Shown in pieces: positions 20,735 to 28,640 of a stretch of 34,475 nt of DNA. Each line of letters starts with the position of its first letter. The stretch's first letter is position 1. The notes under the pieces are model-generated. The model did no database searches. It worked only from the letters and a program-made list of their open reading frames with translations, and was not told the origin of the DNA. The stretch is from a virus. A program made the translations under genes and the position numbers. Location of the stretch: IMG/VR virus record IMGVR_UViG_3300031730_000016, positions 1 to 34,475 of that record, one strand, 5' to 3'.

Positions 20735-20847
20735 GGACGGGCCTACTAATCCCGGTAAACACCCAGCCAATGGGGGACAAATGGCCGCATGAACTCAGCG
20801 TAACAGAGGTGAACACCGTCACGGGGCAAACGTGGGAAGACAAAGGA
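20735..20847 (+). other. GC-enriched stretch spanning the scaffold leader or N-terminus
   Basis: About 110 bases here are visibly richer in G and C than the surrounding AT-rich DNA. They can form several short hairpins: CGGG/CCCG at about 20738-20754, CCCA/TGGG at about 20762-20774, and GTGA/TCAC at about 20810-20823. ATG 20770 has no ribosome site, while ATG 20848 has GGGAAG before it. The stretch may be an untranslated structured leader rather than coding. The upstream gap 20583-20769 holds no gene I can support. Confidence 0.35.
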
Positions 20848-21588
20848 ATGGAAGAAGGTGTAGTTGAAGAAAGTTTAGGGTCTCCAGAAGAGGTGGTATC
20901 AGAAAAGATGCTTCCAGAATCTAGAGTCAATGAATTAATTCGGAAAGCTAAATTTGCTACAGAACAGAAAGTAAGGCAGGAAATGGAAGCACAGATACAA
21001 GCGCAATCTCAAGCTATGGGCGGTATGAGCCCAGTTGATGAATCTCAGCTTCAGGCGCCCCAACAGCAGCCTCAAGGTATGCCTAATCAAGGCATTAACC
21101 CTGAAGATATGAAAAATCAAATCATGGCTCAAATGCGTGATGAGCAAGAGCGTGCGTATCGTGAACAAATGGAAGCCGAACACAAATCTGCCATGGAACA
21201 GGTGGCCCAGAATTATTTCTTAAAAGTCGGAAAAGGCGCTGAACTTTTTGATGACTTTAATGAAGTAATGAAAGATTTTAAACCTGCAAATTTTGCCAAC
21301 ACTGTATTTCTTGCATCCGAAGTAGATAACACGCCCGAAGTTATGTACGAGCTCCGAAAGAACCCGCACAAATTGGCGCAGATAGATATGATGGCTAAAA
21401 CAGATCCTGATATGGCCCGGGAAATGATGCAAACATTATCTAAATCTATTTCAGAAAACAAGCAAGCAATGCAGCAAAACCCGGGTGTGAAAGAACCTCT
21501 TTCCAGACTTAAATCTTCTACTGTTGGTGCAGATACTGGCATCAAAAGTCTTAGGGATTTAAAGAAGTCACCACTCTTACGAGGGTAA
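20770..21588 (+). CDS. Scaffolding protein (probable)
   Basis: The frame gives 272 residues from ATG 20770, or 246 from ATG 20848, which has the better ribosome site. The protein is charged and almost fully helical. It has EEVVSEKMLPESRVNELIRKAKF followed by a long Gln/Glu/Met coiled coil (RQEMEAQIQAQSQ and DEQERAYREQMEAEHKS, in pieces). The end is basic (SLRDLKKSPLLRG), matching the coat-binding tail of P22-type scaffolds. It stands immediately before the coat gene, the canonical position. It guides coat assembly and then leaves the prohead. Assignment rests on composition and synteny. Confidence 0.68.
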   Translation: MGDKWPHELSVTEVNTVTGQTWEDKGMEEGVVEESLGSPEEVVSEKMLPESRVNELIRKAKFATEQKVRQEMEAQIQAQSQAMGGMSPVDESQLQAPQQQPQGMPNQGINPEDMKNQIMAQMRDEQERAYREQMEAEHKSAMEQVAQNYFLKVGKGAELFDDFNEVMKDFKPANFANTVFLASEVDNTPEVMYELRKNPHKLAQIDMMAKTDPDMAREMMQTLSKSISENKQAMQQNPGVKEPLSRLKSSTVGADTGIKSLRDLKKSPLLRG

Positions 21589-21650
21589 TAAAAACCTGAC
21601 TTATGCCTTTACTGCGTCTAGGATTTTTTTCTAACGTGTGAGGTTTTTAT
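21588..21650 (+). promoter_or_regulatory. Hairpin burying the coat-gene ribosome site
   Basis: ATAAAAACCT (21588-21597), which begins inside the scaffold stop codon, is perfectly complementary to AGGTTTTTAT (21641-21650). The second arm contains the AGG of the coat ribosome site and ends one base before the GTG start. Ribosomes finishing the scaffold gene would open the stem, giving translational coupling of scaffold and coat. A run of seven T lies inside the loop. Confidence 0.55.
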
Positions 21651-21651
21651 C

Positions 21652-22890
21652 GTGCCAAATATTTTACAACAAGTCCAAACCTATCAAATGTCTGGTTTGG
21701 CATATCTCCAAAACTTGAATTGCTTTGTTCATGAAGCCAATACTAAGTTTAAAAATTTCGAAAACTTGGTTGCTAATTTAGGTGACACTGTTACCTTTGA
21801 TTTGCCCCCTCGTTTTACAACCACAAATACTTTGGTTGCAGCATTCCAATCTGCTGATCAACGTGTTCAGAGCTTAACTGTTTCTGAAGCTGCTAATACA
21901 GCATATAGCTTCACAGCTCAACAATTTATCTTCAATGTTGAAGATTATATGACACGCTTCGGAAAATCGGCTATCGAAGAACTTGGAGCTAAAATTGAAG
22001 CTAATGTTGCTCAGAATTGTGTAACCCATACCTATAGATTCTATGGAAATGGATTAACTGCAATTAACTCTTATCAACAATTAGCACAAGCGCTTGCCCA
22101 ATTGCGTAACTATGGTTCCGCTAAAGGAATGGCAAAAGGATTCTTGCAAGATACCGCAATTCCTAACATCATTAACTCTGGTTTAGCTCAATTTGCTGAA
22201 AAGAGAAATGATATATCAGCTAATAGCTGGGAATTAGGTAATTTCAGTAATTGCGAATGGTTTACATCTAACTTGTTGCCTGTTCATATTGCTGGAACCG
22301 AAGGTCAGACTCAAACAGTTTTGACTGTTGTATCTACAACTTTGGATGCAAACGGTGCTGTAATTGCAATTACATTCAGTGGTACAAGTGCTGCACTTGA
22401 TCCAAACTCAGTACTACAATATGACAAGTTCCAATTCCAAGATGGAGTTGCTGGCTTTAACAATCTTAGGTTCCTAACTTTCGTTGGTCACCAAGTTTCA
22501 GCTGTTCCTGTGCAATTCCGTGCAACTGCTTCTGCAGCTTCTACTGGTGGTAGTCAAGTTACAGTGCAGATATACCCCGCATTGCAGGCTGCTCCTACGA
22601 ATGATCAAAACTTAAACTTTGCTATCCAACCCGGTATGCAAGTTCTAGTTCTGCCATCTCATAGAGCCGGTATGATTTATACGGGTGATGCATTCTATCT
22701 GGCAATGCCTAAGTTGCCTGAAGAAGTTCCATTCCCTACAAGTTCTGATCACGATCCAGATACAGGCGTAAGTATTCGTCAGTACTATGGTTCGTTGTTT
22801 GGCCAAAACCAACGCGGGATGGTGCATGATTGTATATGGGGTTCAACGCTTGTTGACGAATATGCAATTTCAATGATTTTCCCTCTGTAA
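21652..22890 (+). CDS. Major coat protein, P22 gp5-like
   Basis: The start is GTG 21652 with GAGG 8 bases upstream. The 412 residues (P22 gp5: 430) have the HK97-fold order seen in P22 coat: an N-arm with LNCFVHEANTKFKNFENLVANLGDTVTFDLPPR, in pieces, and a spine helix (FNVEDYMTRFGKSAIEELGAKIEANVAQ). An inserted beta domain follows (about 215-310: LTVVSTTLDANGAVIAITFSG and after). The A-domain/P-loop end includes HRAGMIYTGDAFYLAMPKLPE and GMVHDCIWGSTLVDEYAISM. It builds the icosahedral shell. The GTG start and hairpin may tune its level relative to scaffold. Confidence 0.88.
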   Translation: MPNILQQVQTYQMSGLAYLQNLNCFVHEANTKFKNFENLVANLGDTVTFDLPPRFTTTNTLVAAFQSADQRVQSLTVSEAANTAYSFTAQQFIFNVEDYMTRFGKSAIEELGAKIEANVAQNCVTHTYRFYGNGLTAINSYQQLAQALAQLRNYGSAKGMAKGFLQDTAIPNIINSGLAQFAEKRNDISANSWELGNFSNCEWFTSNLLPVHIAGTEGQTQTVLTVVSTTLDANGAVIAITFSGTSAALDPNSVLQYDKFQFQDGVAGFNNLRFLTFVGHQVSAVPVQFRATASAASTGGSQVTVQIYPALQAAPTNDQNLNFAIQPGMQVLVLPSHRAGMIYTGDAFYLAMPKLPEEVPFPTSSDHDPDTGVSIRQYYGSLFGQNQRGMVHDCIWGSTLVDEYAISMIFPL

Positions 22891-22898
22891 CGTTAAAA

Positions 22899-22928
22899 TT
22901 CCCCCATGAATTAAGGTTTGTGGGGGAA
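22899..22928 (+). other. Hairpin after the coat gene
   Basis: TTCCCCCA (22899-22906) pairs with TGGGGGAA (22921-22928) over a 14-base loop, 9 bases after the coat stop. No U-tract follows, so it is probably a 3'-end stability or processing hairpin protecting coat mRNA, or an attenuator. Its right arm overlaps the ribosome site of the 18-residue ORF at 22932. Confidence 0.55.
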
Positions 22929-22931
22929 ACA

Positions 22932-22988
22932 ATGAGGAACAGGCTTGAAAGATTAATGAACAAATATTTGAGAGGAATGAAAAAATGA
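22932..22988 (+). CDS. Possible 18-residue basic micro-ORF
   Basis: GGGGGAA precedes the ATG, and the TGA overlaps the ATG of the next gene (ATGA). It codes MRNRLERLMNKYLRGMKK, an amphipathic basic peptide. It may only carry ribosomes to the next start, which has its own AGAGGA site. Evidence is limited to spacing. Confidence 0.3.
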   Translation: MRNRLERLMNKYLRGMKK

Positions 22989-23863
22989 CAGCACCTTTAG
23001 GACCCAATATCCCCATGGTTAACCTTGGTAATCTTTATATAAGCGGATTGCAAATAACCTGGTTAACAACGACTACTATTCAGGTTTCTCCTGGACAATG
23101 CAGAGATCATACAGATCTAAATGATATTCAGCTACCCGCTACTATCATTACTGGACCAACAGCGGCCCCTGTAACCATTACTCCAAGCTATGTTATCAAT
23201 ACAGCACAAAGTGGTGCTTTAGGTTTAGATGTTTTACCTGTTGCCGGTATTGCTGCAAGTACGTTGTATTATGTGTATGCAATTGGTAATAGCAATAACA
23301 ACAGTCCTGATCAACCTGGATTCAATGTAAGTAACTTGCCAAGTGTTATGTTATCACTTAATGCTAATACTCCTACATTGCCTCTAAACTACGATATGTA
23401 TCGTAGGATTGGTTGCGTACGTACCGATACCACTGCAGCCCCCAGTCACATTATTCCATTTTACCAAACCTTTGCTCCAAATAGCGCAAGTCGGTTGATG
23501 GATTATGGTACTGATGGTATTGCAGCTTTAACAGTATTAACTGCTGGTGCGTCTGCAACTTATGCTCCTGTTGTATTAACGGGCTTGTTGCCTCCATTAG
23601 CAACCACAGTAGTTTTAAGGGCAACATTAACCCCTAATGCTGCTGGCGATACAGTATTTTTGAGGCCTACTAATGCTTTAGCAGGATTACAATCTGCATT
23701 AGGTCTTTCAGAAATGAGTGGCGATGTGGCTGCTGTTGCACATGTAGACATGATGGAAGTTCTTACTGGAACTGCTGCTGGGGTAACAAGTATTGACTAC
23801 AAAGTAACTGTGAATACAGATGCTGTAACTTTAGTTTTACAAGGTTATATAGATCAACTTTAA
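22985..23863 (+). CDS. Virion structural protein, likely head or connector associated
   Basis: A 292-residue beta-rich protein starting MTAPLGPNIPMVNLGNLYISG. It has a VSPGQCRDHTDLNDIQLP element seen in several phage virion proteins, then a domain with TLYYVYAIGNSNNN and YDMYRRIGCVRTD. The C-terminal beta sandwich (after about residue 180) has repeated TTVVLRATLTPNA-type strands. No enzyme motif. It lies between coat and tail-adaptor genes. A shell decoration or neck protein is most likely; a more exact role is not visible. Confidence 0.62.
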   Translation: MTAPLGPNIPMVNLGNLYISGLQITWLTTTTIQVSPGQCRDHTDLNDIQLPATIITGPTAAPVTITPSYVINTAQSGALGLDVLPVAGIAASTLYYVYAIGNSNNNSPDQPGFNVSNLPSVMLSLNANTPTLPLNYDMYRRIGCVRTDTTAAPSHIIPFYQTFAPNSASRLMDYGTDGIAALTVLTAGASATYAPVVLTGLLPPLATTVVLRATLTPNAAGDTVFLRPTNALAGLQSALGLSEMSGDVAAVAHVDMMEVLTGTAAGVTSIDYKVTVNTDAVTLVLQGYIDQL

Positions 23864-23875
23864 AGGGGAATTGAT

Positions 23876-24925
23876 ATGCCATATAGCGTTTTGAATCTTA
23901 TTACCAATGCTTACTATATTTCTAGTATTGTTGGGCGTGATTTTCAAACGCTATCTGGCTCTCAATTGTCTACTGGATTAGAAGTTCTTAATGATATATT
24001 GGCTGATAAAGTCATCGAAACCGATATGGTTCCTTATTGGACTACAGGTTTTCAATGGCCGGCAACTGTTGGTCAAGAAAAGTATTTTATTCCAAATCTT
24101 ATTTCAGTTGAGACTTTGGTCTTCTATATAGATTCAGTTAGATATAATACTTCGGAAGTGCACAGGGACCAATATTTTGGGTCTGCTCGAGCTAACAATA
24201 TTAACTCATTACCTTTTACCTGGCATCAGGAAAGAACATTAGGGGGCGTTAATATATTCCTCTACTTCTTTCCACAACAGAACTATACAATGGAAATAAC
24301 AGGTTTGTTTCGATTGTATGATGTTACGCTAAATCAGCAATTAGACTTAAACCAGACAGTTGCTAATCTGGGAACAGCCACTGTTACGGGTGCTGGTACA
24401 TTTGGCGCTGGTCAATTGGTTGTCAATAATGTAGACCTTGCTGGTACATATGCTAATGTTGGATTATTGGTCGCATATGTGAATACCGGAATTATTCCTT
24501 ATGTAACAGCTGCTTTGGTAGGAACTGAATTTCATTTCATTGCTGCTGCGCCGAAATTCTCAATTGGTAATCACAATATAAATATCACAACATTAGGAAC
24601 TGAAGGGAGTATTAGCAATGTTAATTTTGCTAATTATAGCACTATTACTGGACCAAATAATGTTACTTTTTTTCCCCAAGGATTGGAGCGGTTTTACATA
24701 AATTACCTGAAATATGCTCTTGGTGTTCGTTTATGTAAAGAGTTTAACTATACTGTTCCTCCTGGTGCTGATAAACAGTTGCTTACTTATGAAGAGCTGA
24801 TAAGCAAGCGTTCAGCCCCTATAGATTTAACAAATGCTTTAATTTCTACTCTTACCAATGAAGATGACTTTATCAGCTATGGGCAAGTCAACCTCGGCCG
24901 AGGGTGGACTACGGCAGGTTACTAA
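23876..24925 (+). CDS. P22 gp4-like tail adaptor with an inserted beta domain
   Basis: This 349-residue protein is preceded by GGGGAA. The first 60 residues are helical (NLITNAYYISSIVGRDFQTLSGSQLSTGLEVLNDILADKVIE, in pieces) and the last 80 contain PQGLERFYINYLKYALGVRLCKEFNY. That is the split helical core of P22 gp4-type adaptors that bind the portal ring. P22 gp4 has only 166 residues. The extra length here is a beta-rich middle (about 60-270) with a Thr/Gly/Val-rich stretch resembling an immunoglobulin-like fold (GTATVTGAGTFGAGQLVVNN). It sits just before the gp10-like gene, as in P22. The fold is inferred from pattern and synteny. Confidence 0.68.
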   Translation: MPYSVLNLITNAYYISSIVGRDFQTLSGSQLSTGLEVLNDILADKVIETDMVPYWTTGFQWPATVGQEKYFIPNLISVETLVFYIDSVRYNTSEVHRDQYFGSARANNINSLPFTWHQERTLGGVNIFLYFFPQQNYTMEITGLFRLYDVTLNQQLDLNQTVANLGTATVTGAGTFGAGQLVVNNVDLAGTYANVGLLVAYVNTGIIPYVTAALVGTEFHFIAAAPKFSIGNHNINITTLGTEGSISNVNFANYSTITGPNNVTFFPQGLERFYINYLKYALGVRLCKEFNYTVPPGADKQLLTYEELISKRSAPIDLTNALISTLTNEDDFISYGQVNLGRGWTTAGY

Positions 24926-24928
24926 TTT

Positions 24929-26446
24929 ATGAGACAAACTCCTGGGTCAAGCCAAGTTCCAGTTACTGTATGCGGAAGCGATATATTTGGTCGATTTCCT
25001 AAAATATCTAGCGAAAGAACCTATAATCTTTATCTGAGTGATGAATGGTTAATTAATACTGCCGGTTATGAAAGAATATTGGAAATTTTTCCCACCGGAG
25101 AAGGGCGAGGAATTTTCAATTCTATTCGTGGCGGTTTCATGTTAGTAGTAGTTAATGCAAGCGTGTATACCATCAGCAATGTATTGGCTACAACATTTAT
25201 TGGTAATCTTGTGACCGCCAATGGCGAAGTGTTCATAGATGAAAATCTTAACTCACAAATCTGTATTGTTGATGGAGTTAATGCTTATATATACAATTAT
25301 TCTTTGGGCTTCCCTAATCTTACTATTCAAGCTACAGCACCATTAATACCGAATTATGTTGTATATCACAACACGTTCTTTTTATTTGGAAATGGTATTA
25401 ATACGGGTTCTGGTGCTTCATGGTATGCATATAGTTTTGCTACACCTACAACAATTTCTACATCAGCGACTAATACATTTGCTCTGCAAACTAAACCAGA
25501 CTTTCCGATTGCGGTTGTAAGACTTCCGGGTCAAGGCGCAAATGTTTTGGTTTTTGGAACTGCTGTTTGTGAGATTTTTACAAATGTTGGCGGATTACAG
25601 AATTATAGAAGAAACAATACAATAAACGTAGATTATGGGTGTGTATCAGTAAGAACTATAGCGACTTCTGACAAATATGTGGCGTGGCTTGCATCGAACG
25701 AAAATAATGCTCCAATCATACTTGTATATACAGGTGATGGATATCAACCAATATCAACCGATGGCATAGACCATATTCTGAGTAATATCAATTTTCCAGC
25801 TCAATCTACAGCAATGTTTGTACGTTCCGAAGGACACTTGTTTTATCAGCTTACGTTCTATAATCCTGCAGATAATTTAACTTTAATTTATGATTTTACT
25901 ACCCAAAAATTCTTTGATTTAACTGATCATTTTGAGAATTATCATCCAGCAAGGAATTATGTTTTTTTCAATAGAAAAACATATTTTATATCCTTAAATA
26001 ATGGTTCGATATATGAAAGCAGTACTAATTTTACAACCTATAACGAAAGTATAGGTTCAGTGGATCCAACTATTAATTATGTCATACCTAGAACACGAGT
26101 TACTAATACGATTAGGCTTCCTGATACTGCTCGTTTTCTTGCTAATTCGCTGGTCTTGATGATCGATCAGGGTAATGATCCGAATTATGTGGGATTACCA
26201 GAACCTCTAAGCAATGTTCATGCTCCACCTCCAGCTTATATTCCCCATGTTGATTTAACTATCTCGCAAGATGAGGGAATTACATGGAGTAATACTGTGT
26301 CTAGGAATTTAAATCCCATAGGTTATAGGCGTAATCAATTGACATGGGAAAAGATGGGGCAATCAAATTCTTTAACATTTAAGTTTAGATTTTGGTCAAC
26401 AAATTCAGTAATTGTTAATACTTGTACTTTGGACATATACGCATGA
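24929..26446 (+). CDS. P22 gp10-like DNA stabilisation (tail hub/plug) protein
   Basis: These 505 residues (P22 gp10: 472) start 3 bases after the adaptor stop. The opening (MRQTPGSSQVPVTVCGSDIF then SSERTYNLYLSDEWLINTAGYERI) is typical of this family, in which the protein lists its bound loops before a beta-propeller. Propeller-like strands follow with repeated hydrophobic-Gly turns (IRGGFMLVVVNASVYTISN, LPGQGANVLVFGTAV). The C-terminal 100 residues (ITWSNTVSRNLNPIGYRRNQLTWEKMGQSNS, in pieces) form a jelly-roll-like domain. It extends the adaptor ring and helps keep packaged DNA in. The stop overlaps the next ATG. Confidence 0.85.
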   Translation: MRQTPGSSQVPVTVCGSDIFGRFPKISSERTYNLYLSDEWLINTAGYERILEIFPTGEGRGIFNSIRGGFMLVVVNASVYTISNVLATTFIGNLVTANGEVFIDENLNSQICIVDGVNAYIYNYSLGFPNLTIQATAPLIPNYVVYHNTFFLFGNGINTGSGASWYAYSFATPTTISTSATNTFALQTKPDFPIAVVRLPGQGANVLVFGTAVCEIFTNVGGLQNYRRNNTINVDYGCVSVRTIATSDKYVAWLASNENNAPIILVYTGDGYQPISTDGIDHILSNINFPAQSTAMFVRSEGHLFYQLTFYNPADNLTLIYDFTTQKFFDLTDHFENYHPARNYVFFNRKTYFISLNNGSIYESSTNFTTYNESIGSVDPTINYVIPRTRVTNTIRLPDTARFLANSLVLMIDQGNDPNYVGLPEPLSNVHAPPPAYIPHVDLTISQDEGITWSNTVSRNLNPIGYRRNQLTWEKMGQSNSLTFKFRFWSTNSVIVNTCTLDIYA

Positions 26447-26688
26447 CAAATTTAACATTACCGACATATATTCAAGATGCAGACCAGGAAAATTATAACA
26501 TTGAACTTAATGAAACTTTGAGAGAGTTTCTGAACGATAACTGGTGGTTGCCTCAATCATTAACAAATGCTCAAGTTGTTACGTTGACCAATAGTTTCCC
26601 AACTGGAGCTTTTTGGTTTAATATTAATCTAGCAAAGATGCAAGTTTGTACGGCTCCAGGAGTCATAGAAACTATTACGAGCGTATAG
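26443..26688 (+). CDS. Small virion-associated protein (81 aa)
   Basis: ATG 26443 overlaps the TGA of the gp10-like gene (ATGA). The product begins MTNLTLPTYIQDADQENYNI, has a helix (LNETLREFLNDNWWLPQS) and a C-terminal beta part (PTGAFWFNINLAKMQVCTAPG), the pattern of short tail-proximal proteins that carry a G-x-(F/I)-W-(F/Y)-N turn. It lies between the gp10-like gene and the ejection genes, so it may be a small tail or needle-base component. Exact role unknown. Confidence 0.58.
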   Translation: MTNLTLPTYIQDADQENYNIELNETLREFLNDNWWLPQSLTNAQVVTLTNSFPTGAFWFNINLAKMQVCTAPGVIETITSV

Positions 26689-26698
26689 GGAGAAGACA

Positions 26699-27577
26699 AT
26701 GCCATTTGGTTCATTAGCGCAGTTAGCTTTAGGTATAGGCGGTCAAATAGCAAGCAGCAGAGCAAATAGAAGTAGTTCAAATAATCCTTCTAGGGCTGCT
26801 GAGGCACAACTTTCTGCTATACCTGGTGCTGTAAGGCCATATTACGACCCTTATATTCAACTTGGAAATGTTAATGCCAGAATGCCTGCATTAAATCAAG
26901 CTTATCAAAATTTATTTGCAGGTCCAGATGTAGAACAAGGTGCTCTCAATAACCAATATCAATCTATGTCTCAAAATCCTACTGGTTTTATGGATGCATT
27001 AATGCGGAACTATAATCCGTCTGAAGGTTATAGATTTAAACAGCGACAAATGTTAGATGCGATGAGAAACTCTGCTTCTTCAGGAGGATTTGCTGGAACT
27101 CCTTTTAACCAACAACAACAAGCAGAAACTGTTCAAGGCTTGCTTGGTGGTGATATGCAACAATATTTACAAAATGCATTAGGGATTTCTCAAGGTGGAT
27201 TCCAGGGATTAGAAAGTGGCTTAAATCGAAGAGAAAATAGAATGCTTGGCAGAGAAAGGGCGCTTCAGAGCGCTATAGGCCATGAAGAAGGAAATATTGG
27301 ACGCGGGTTTCAAGCTGCAACAGGTCTTGCTGATATTTTATCTAATCTCGCTGGCTCTAGAGCTAGTAATGAATTTGCTGGAGCTCAAAGAAGAGGTCAA
27401 AATGCCCAAAACAACATAGGCGGTTGGATGGCGCTTGGTAATGGTCTTCAGAACTCCATAAATATGTTTGGCCCCGCTATGATGGGTGGCGGAGGAGGCG
27501 GTGGCTGGGGAGGCGCAAGTAGAGGATTTACACCTCCAACAGGTGGCGGATATGGTGGACAAGGAGGTTACTTCTAA
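26699..27577 (+). CDS. Probable DNA ejection protein 1
   Basis: The start follows GGGAGAAGACA. The 292 residues have a hydrophobic, small-residue N-terminus (FGSLAQLALGIGGQIASSRA) and a long helical Gln/Asn/Met-rich middle (YDPYIQLGNVNARMPALNQA, PFNQQQQAETVQGLLGGDMQQYLQ, in pieces). The tail is glycine-rich (GGGGGGGWGGASRGF, about 265-280). Proteins of this make-up at this position in P22-like genomes leave the capsid with the DNA and help it cross the envelope (functional counterparts of gp7, gp16 and gp20). The stop overlaps the next start (TAATG). No enzymatic motif is visible. Confidence 0.62.
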   Translation: MPFGSLAQLALGIGGQIASSRANRSSSNNPSRAAEAQLSAIPGAVRPYYDPYIQLGNVNARMPALNQAYQNLFAGPDVEQGALNNQYQSMSQNPTGFMDALMRNYNPSEGYRFKQRQMLDAMRNSASSGGFAGTPFNQQQQAETVQGLLGGDMQQYLQNALGISQGGFQGLESGLNRRENRMLGRERALQSAIGHEEGNIGRGFQAATGLADILSNLAGSRASNEFAGAQRRGQNAQNNIGGWMALGNGLQNSINMFGPAMMGGGGGGGWGGASRGFTPPTGGGYGGQGGYF

Positions 27578-28638
27578 TGGCCTTTAACGCTATACAATTT
27601 CCTGCTCCACAAAACCAAGGCGGAATATTTGAGAATGCTGCTAGACAATATCAGGGAATGGTTACTCCAAATATTTTGAATCAACAAATGCGACAAGGAG
27701 ATTTAGATATAGCTAATTCTCAAGCCGCTAACTTTATTAAAGATTTAGAAGCTCAATATAAAGAAAAGCAAATATTACAAGATTTAGAGCACAAGCATGC
27801 AGTTGCACTTAATCAGCAGAGAATGGGTGCTGGTATTGGTTTAGGAAGAGGCGCTACTGCTGGTCAAAAACAATATGCTCCAAGTGCTGTCGGAAAATTA
27901 TTGAATGAACAAGAATCAGTGATTGCAACCTATGGAGAGGATTCTCCTCAGGCTGCAATCATGAAAGCTGCAATCGAGAAAGCCACTATGAGCGGCAATC
28001 TTAAATCGGGAGGATATGCGCCTAGTAATATTGGCAAGCTTATGCGGGAAAGAGAGGCGGCAATTGAAATGTACGGCCCAGAATCTGAACAAGCTAAGAT
28101 ATATGACCTTCAAATTCAAAAAACAACAACAGATTCCGATACTAGGAAAAGAAGTCTTTTAGCTTCTAATCTAGAAAAGTCCATGGATGCTTTAAACTCA
28201 AATGATATAGTTCGATATTCCGGACCAGCTGGTGCTGTAAAACTTGCTAAAGAACAAGCAATGGATGCAGCCGGACATCCATCTAAAGAATATTTGAAGT
28301 ACAAAGAGGCTCAAGTTGCAGCCGAGTTCGAAACTTCAGAACTACGGCAGTTCTTTGGAGACTCTATTACTCCTGAAGTTAGAAAGCATATAAGCATGCT
28401 AACCAATCCATCTACATTAGCAAAGAGTCCAGAGGCTGCAAAGACGCAGTTGGAGAAATCTAGAGCTATAGTTAGGAAACAATTGGAAACCTTTAGGGGT
28501 GGATTGAAGAGCACGAAAGAGCATACTGGTAAGTCTTCTGCGAGTGAACCTCAAGAATTTAGTGAAGAAGATATTTTATATATGGCTGAAAAGTATGGTA
28601 AGACACCAGAAGAAGTCCGACAAGATATAGGAATGTAA
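27577..28638 (+). CDS. Probable DNA ejection protein 2 (coiled coil)
   Basis: ATG 27577 uses the last base of the preceding stop. The 353 residues are mostly helical. Gln-rich helices at 30-75 (AANFIKDLEAQYKEKQILQD) are followed by two similar modules, SAVGKLLNEQESVIATYGEDSPQA and SNIGKLMREREAAIEMYGPESEQA (about 107-130 and 148-172), an internal duplication. The acidic C-terminus ends EEDILYMAEKYGKTPEEVR. No membrane helix is obvious. It is probably an internal virion protein acting with its two neighbours. Confidence 0.6.
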   Translation: MAFNAIQFPAPQNQGGIFENAARQYQGMVTPNILNQQMRQGDLDIANSQAANFIKDLEAQYKEKQILQDLEHKHAVALNQQRMGAGIGLGRGATAGQKQYAPSAVGKLLNEQESVIATYGEDSPQAAIMKAAIEKATMSGNLKSGGYAPSNIGKLMREREAAIEMYGPESEQAKIYDLQIQKTTTDSDTRKRSLLASNLEKSMDALNSNDIVRYSGPAGAVKLAKEQAMDAAGHPSKEYLKYKEAQVAAEFETSELRQFFGDSITPEVRKHISMLTNPSTLAKSPEAAKTQLEKSRAIVRKQLETFRGGLKSTKEHTGKSSASEPQEFSEEDILYMAEKYGKTPEEVRQDIGM

Positions 28639-28640
28639 TT

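Noticed and set aside
20703-20930. 75-residue leftward frame before and inside the scaffold gene
   Set aside because: No ribosome site, no relatives among the leftward families, overlaps the start of scaffold on the other strand.
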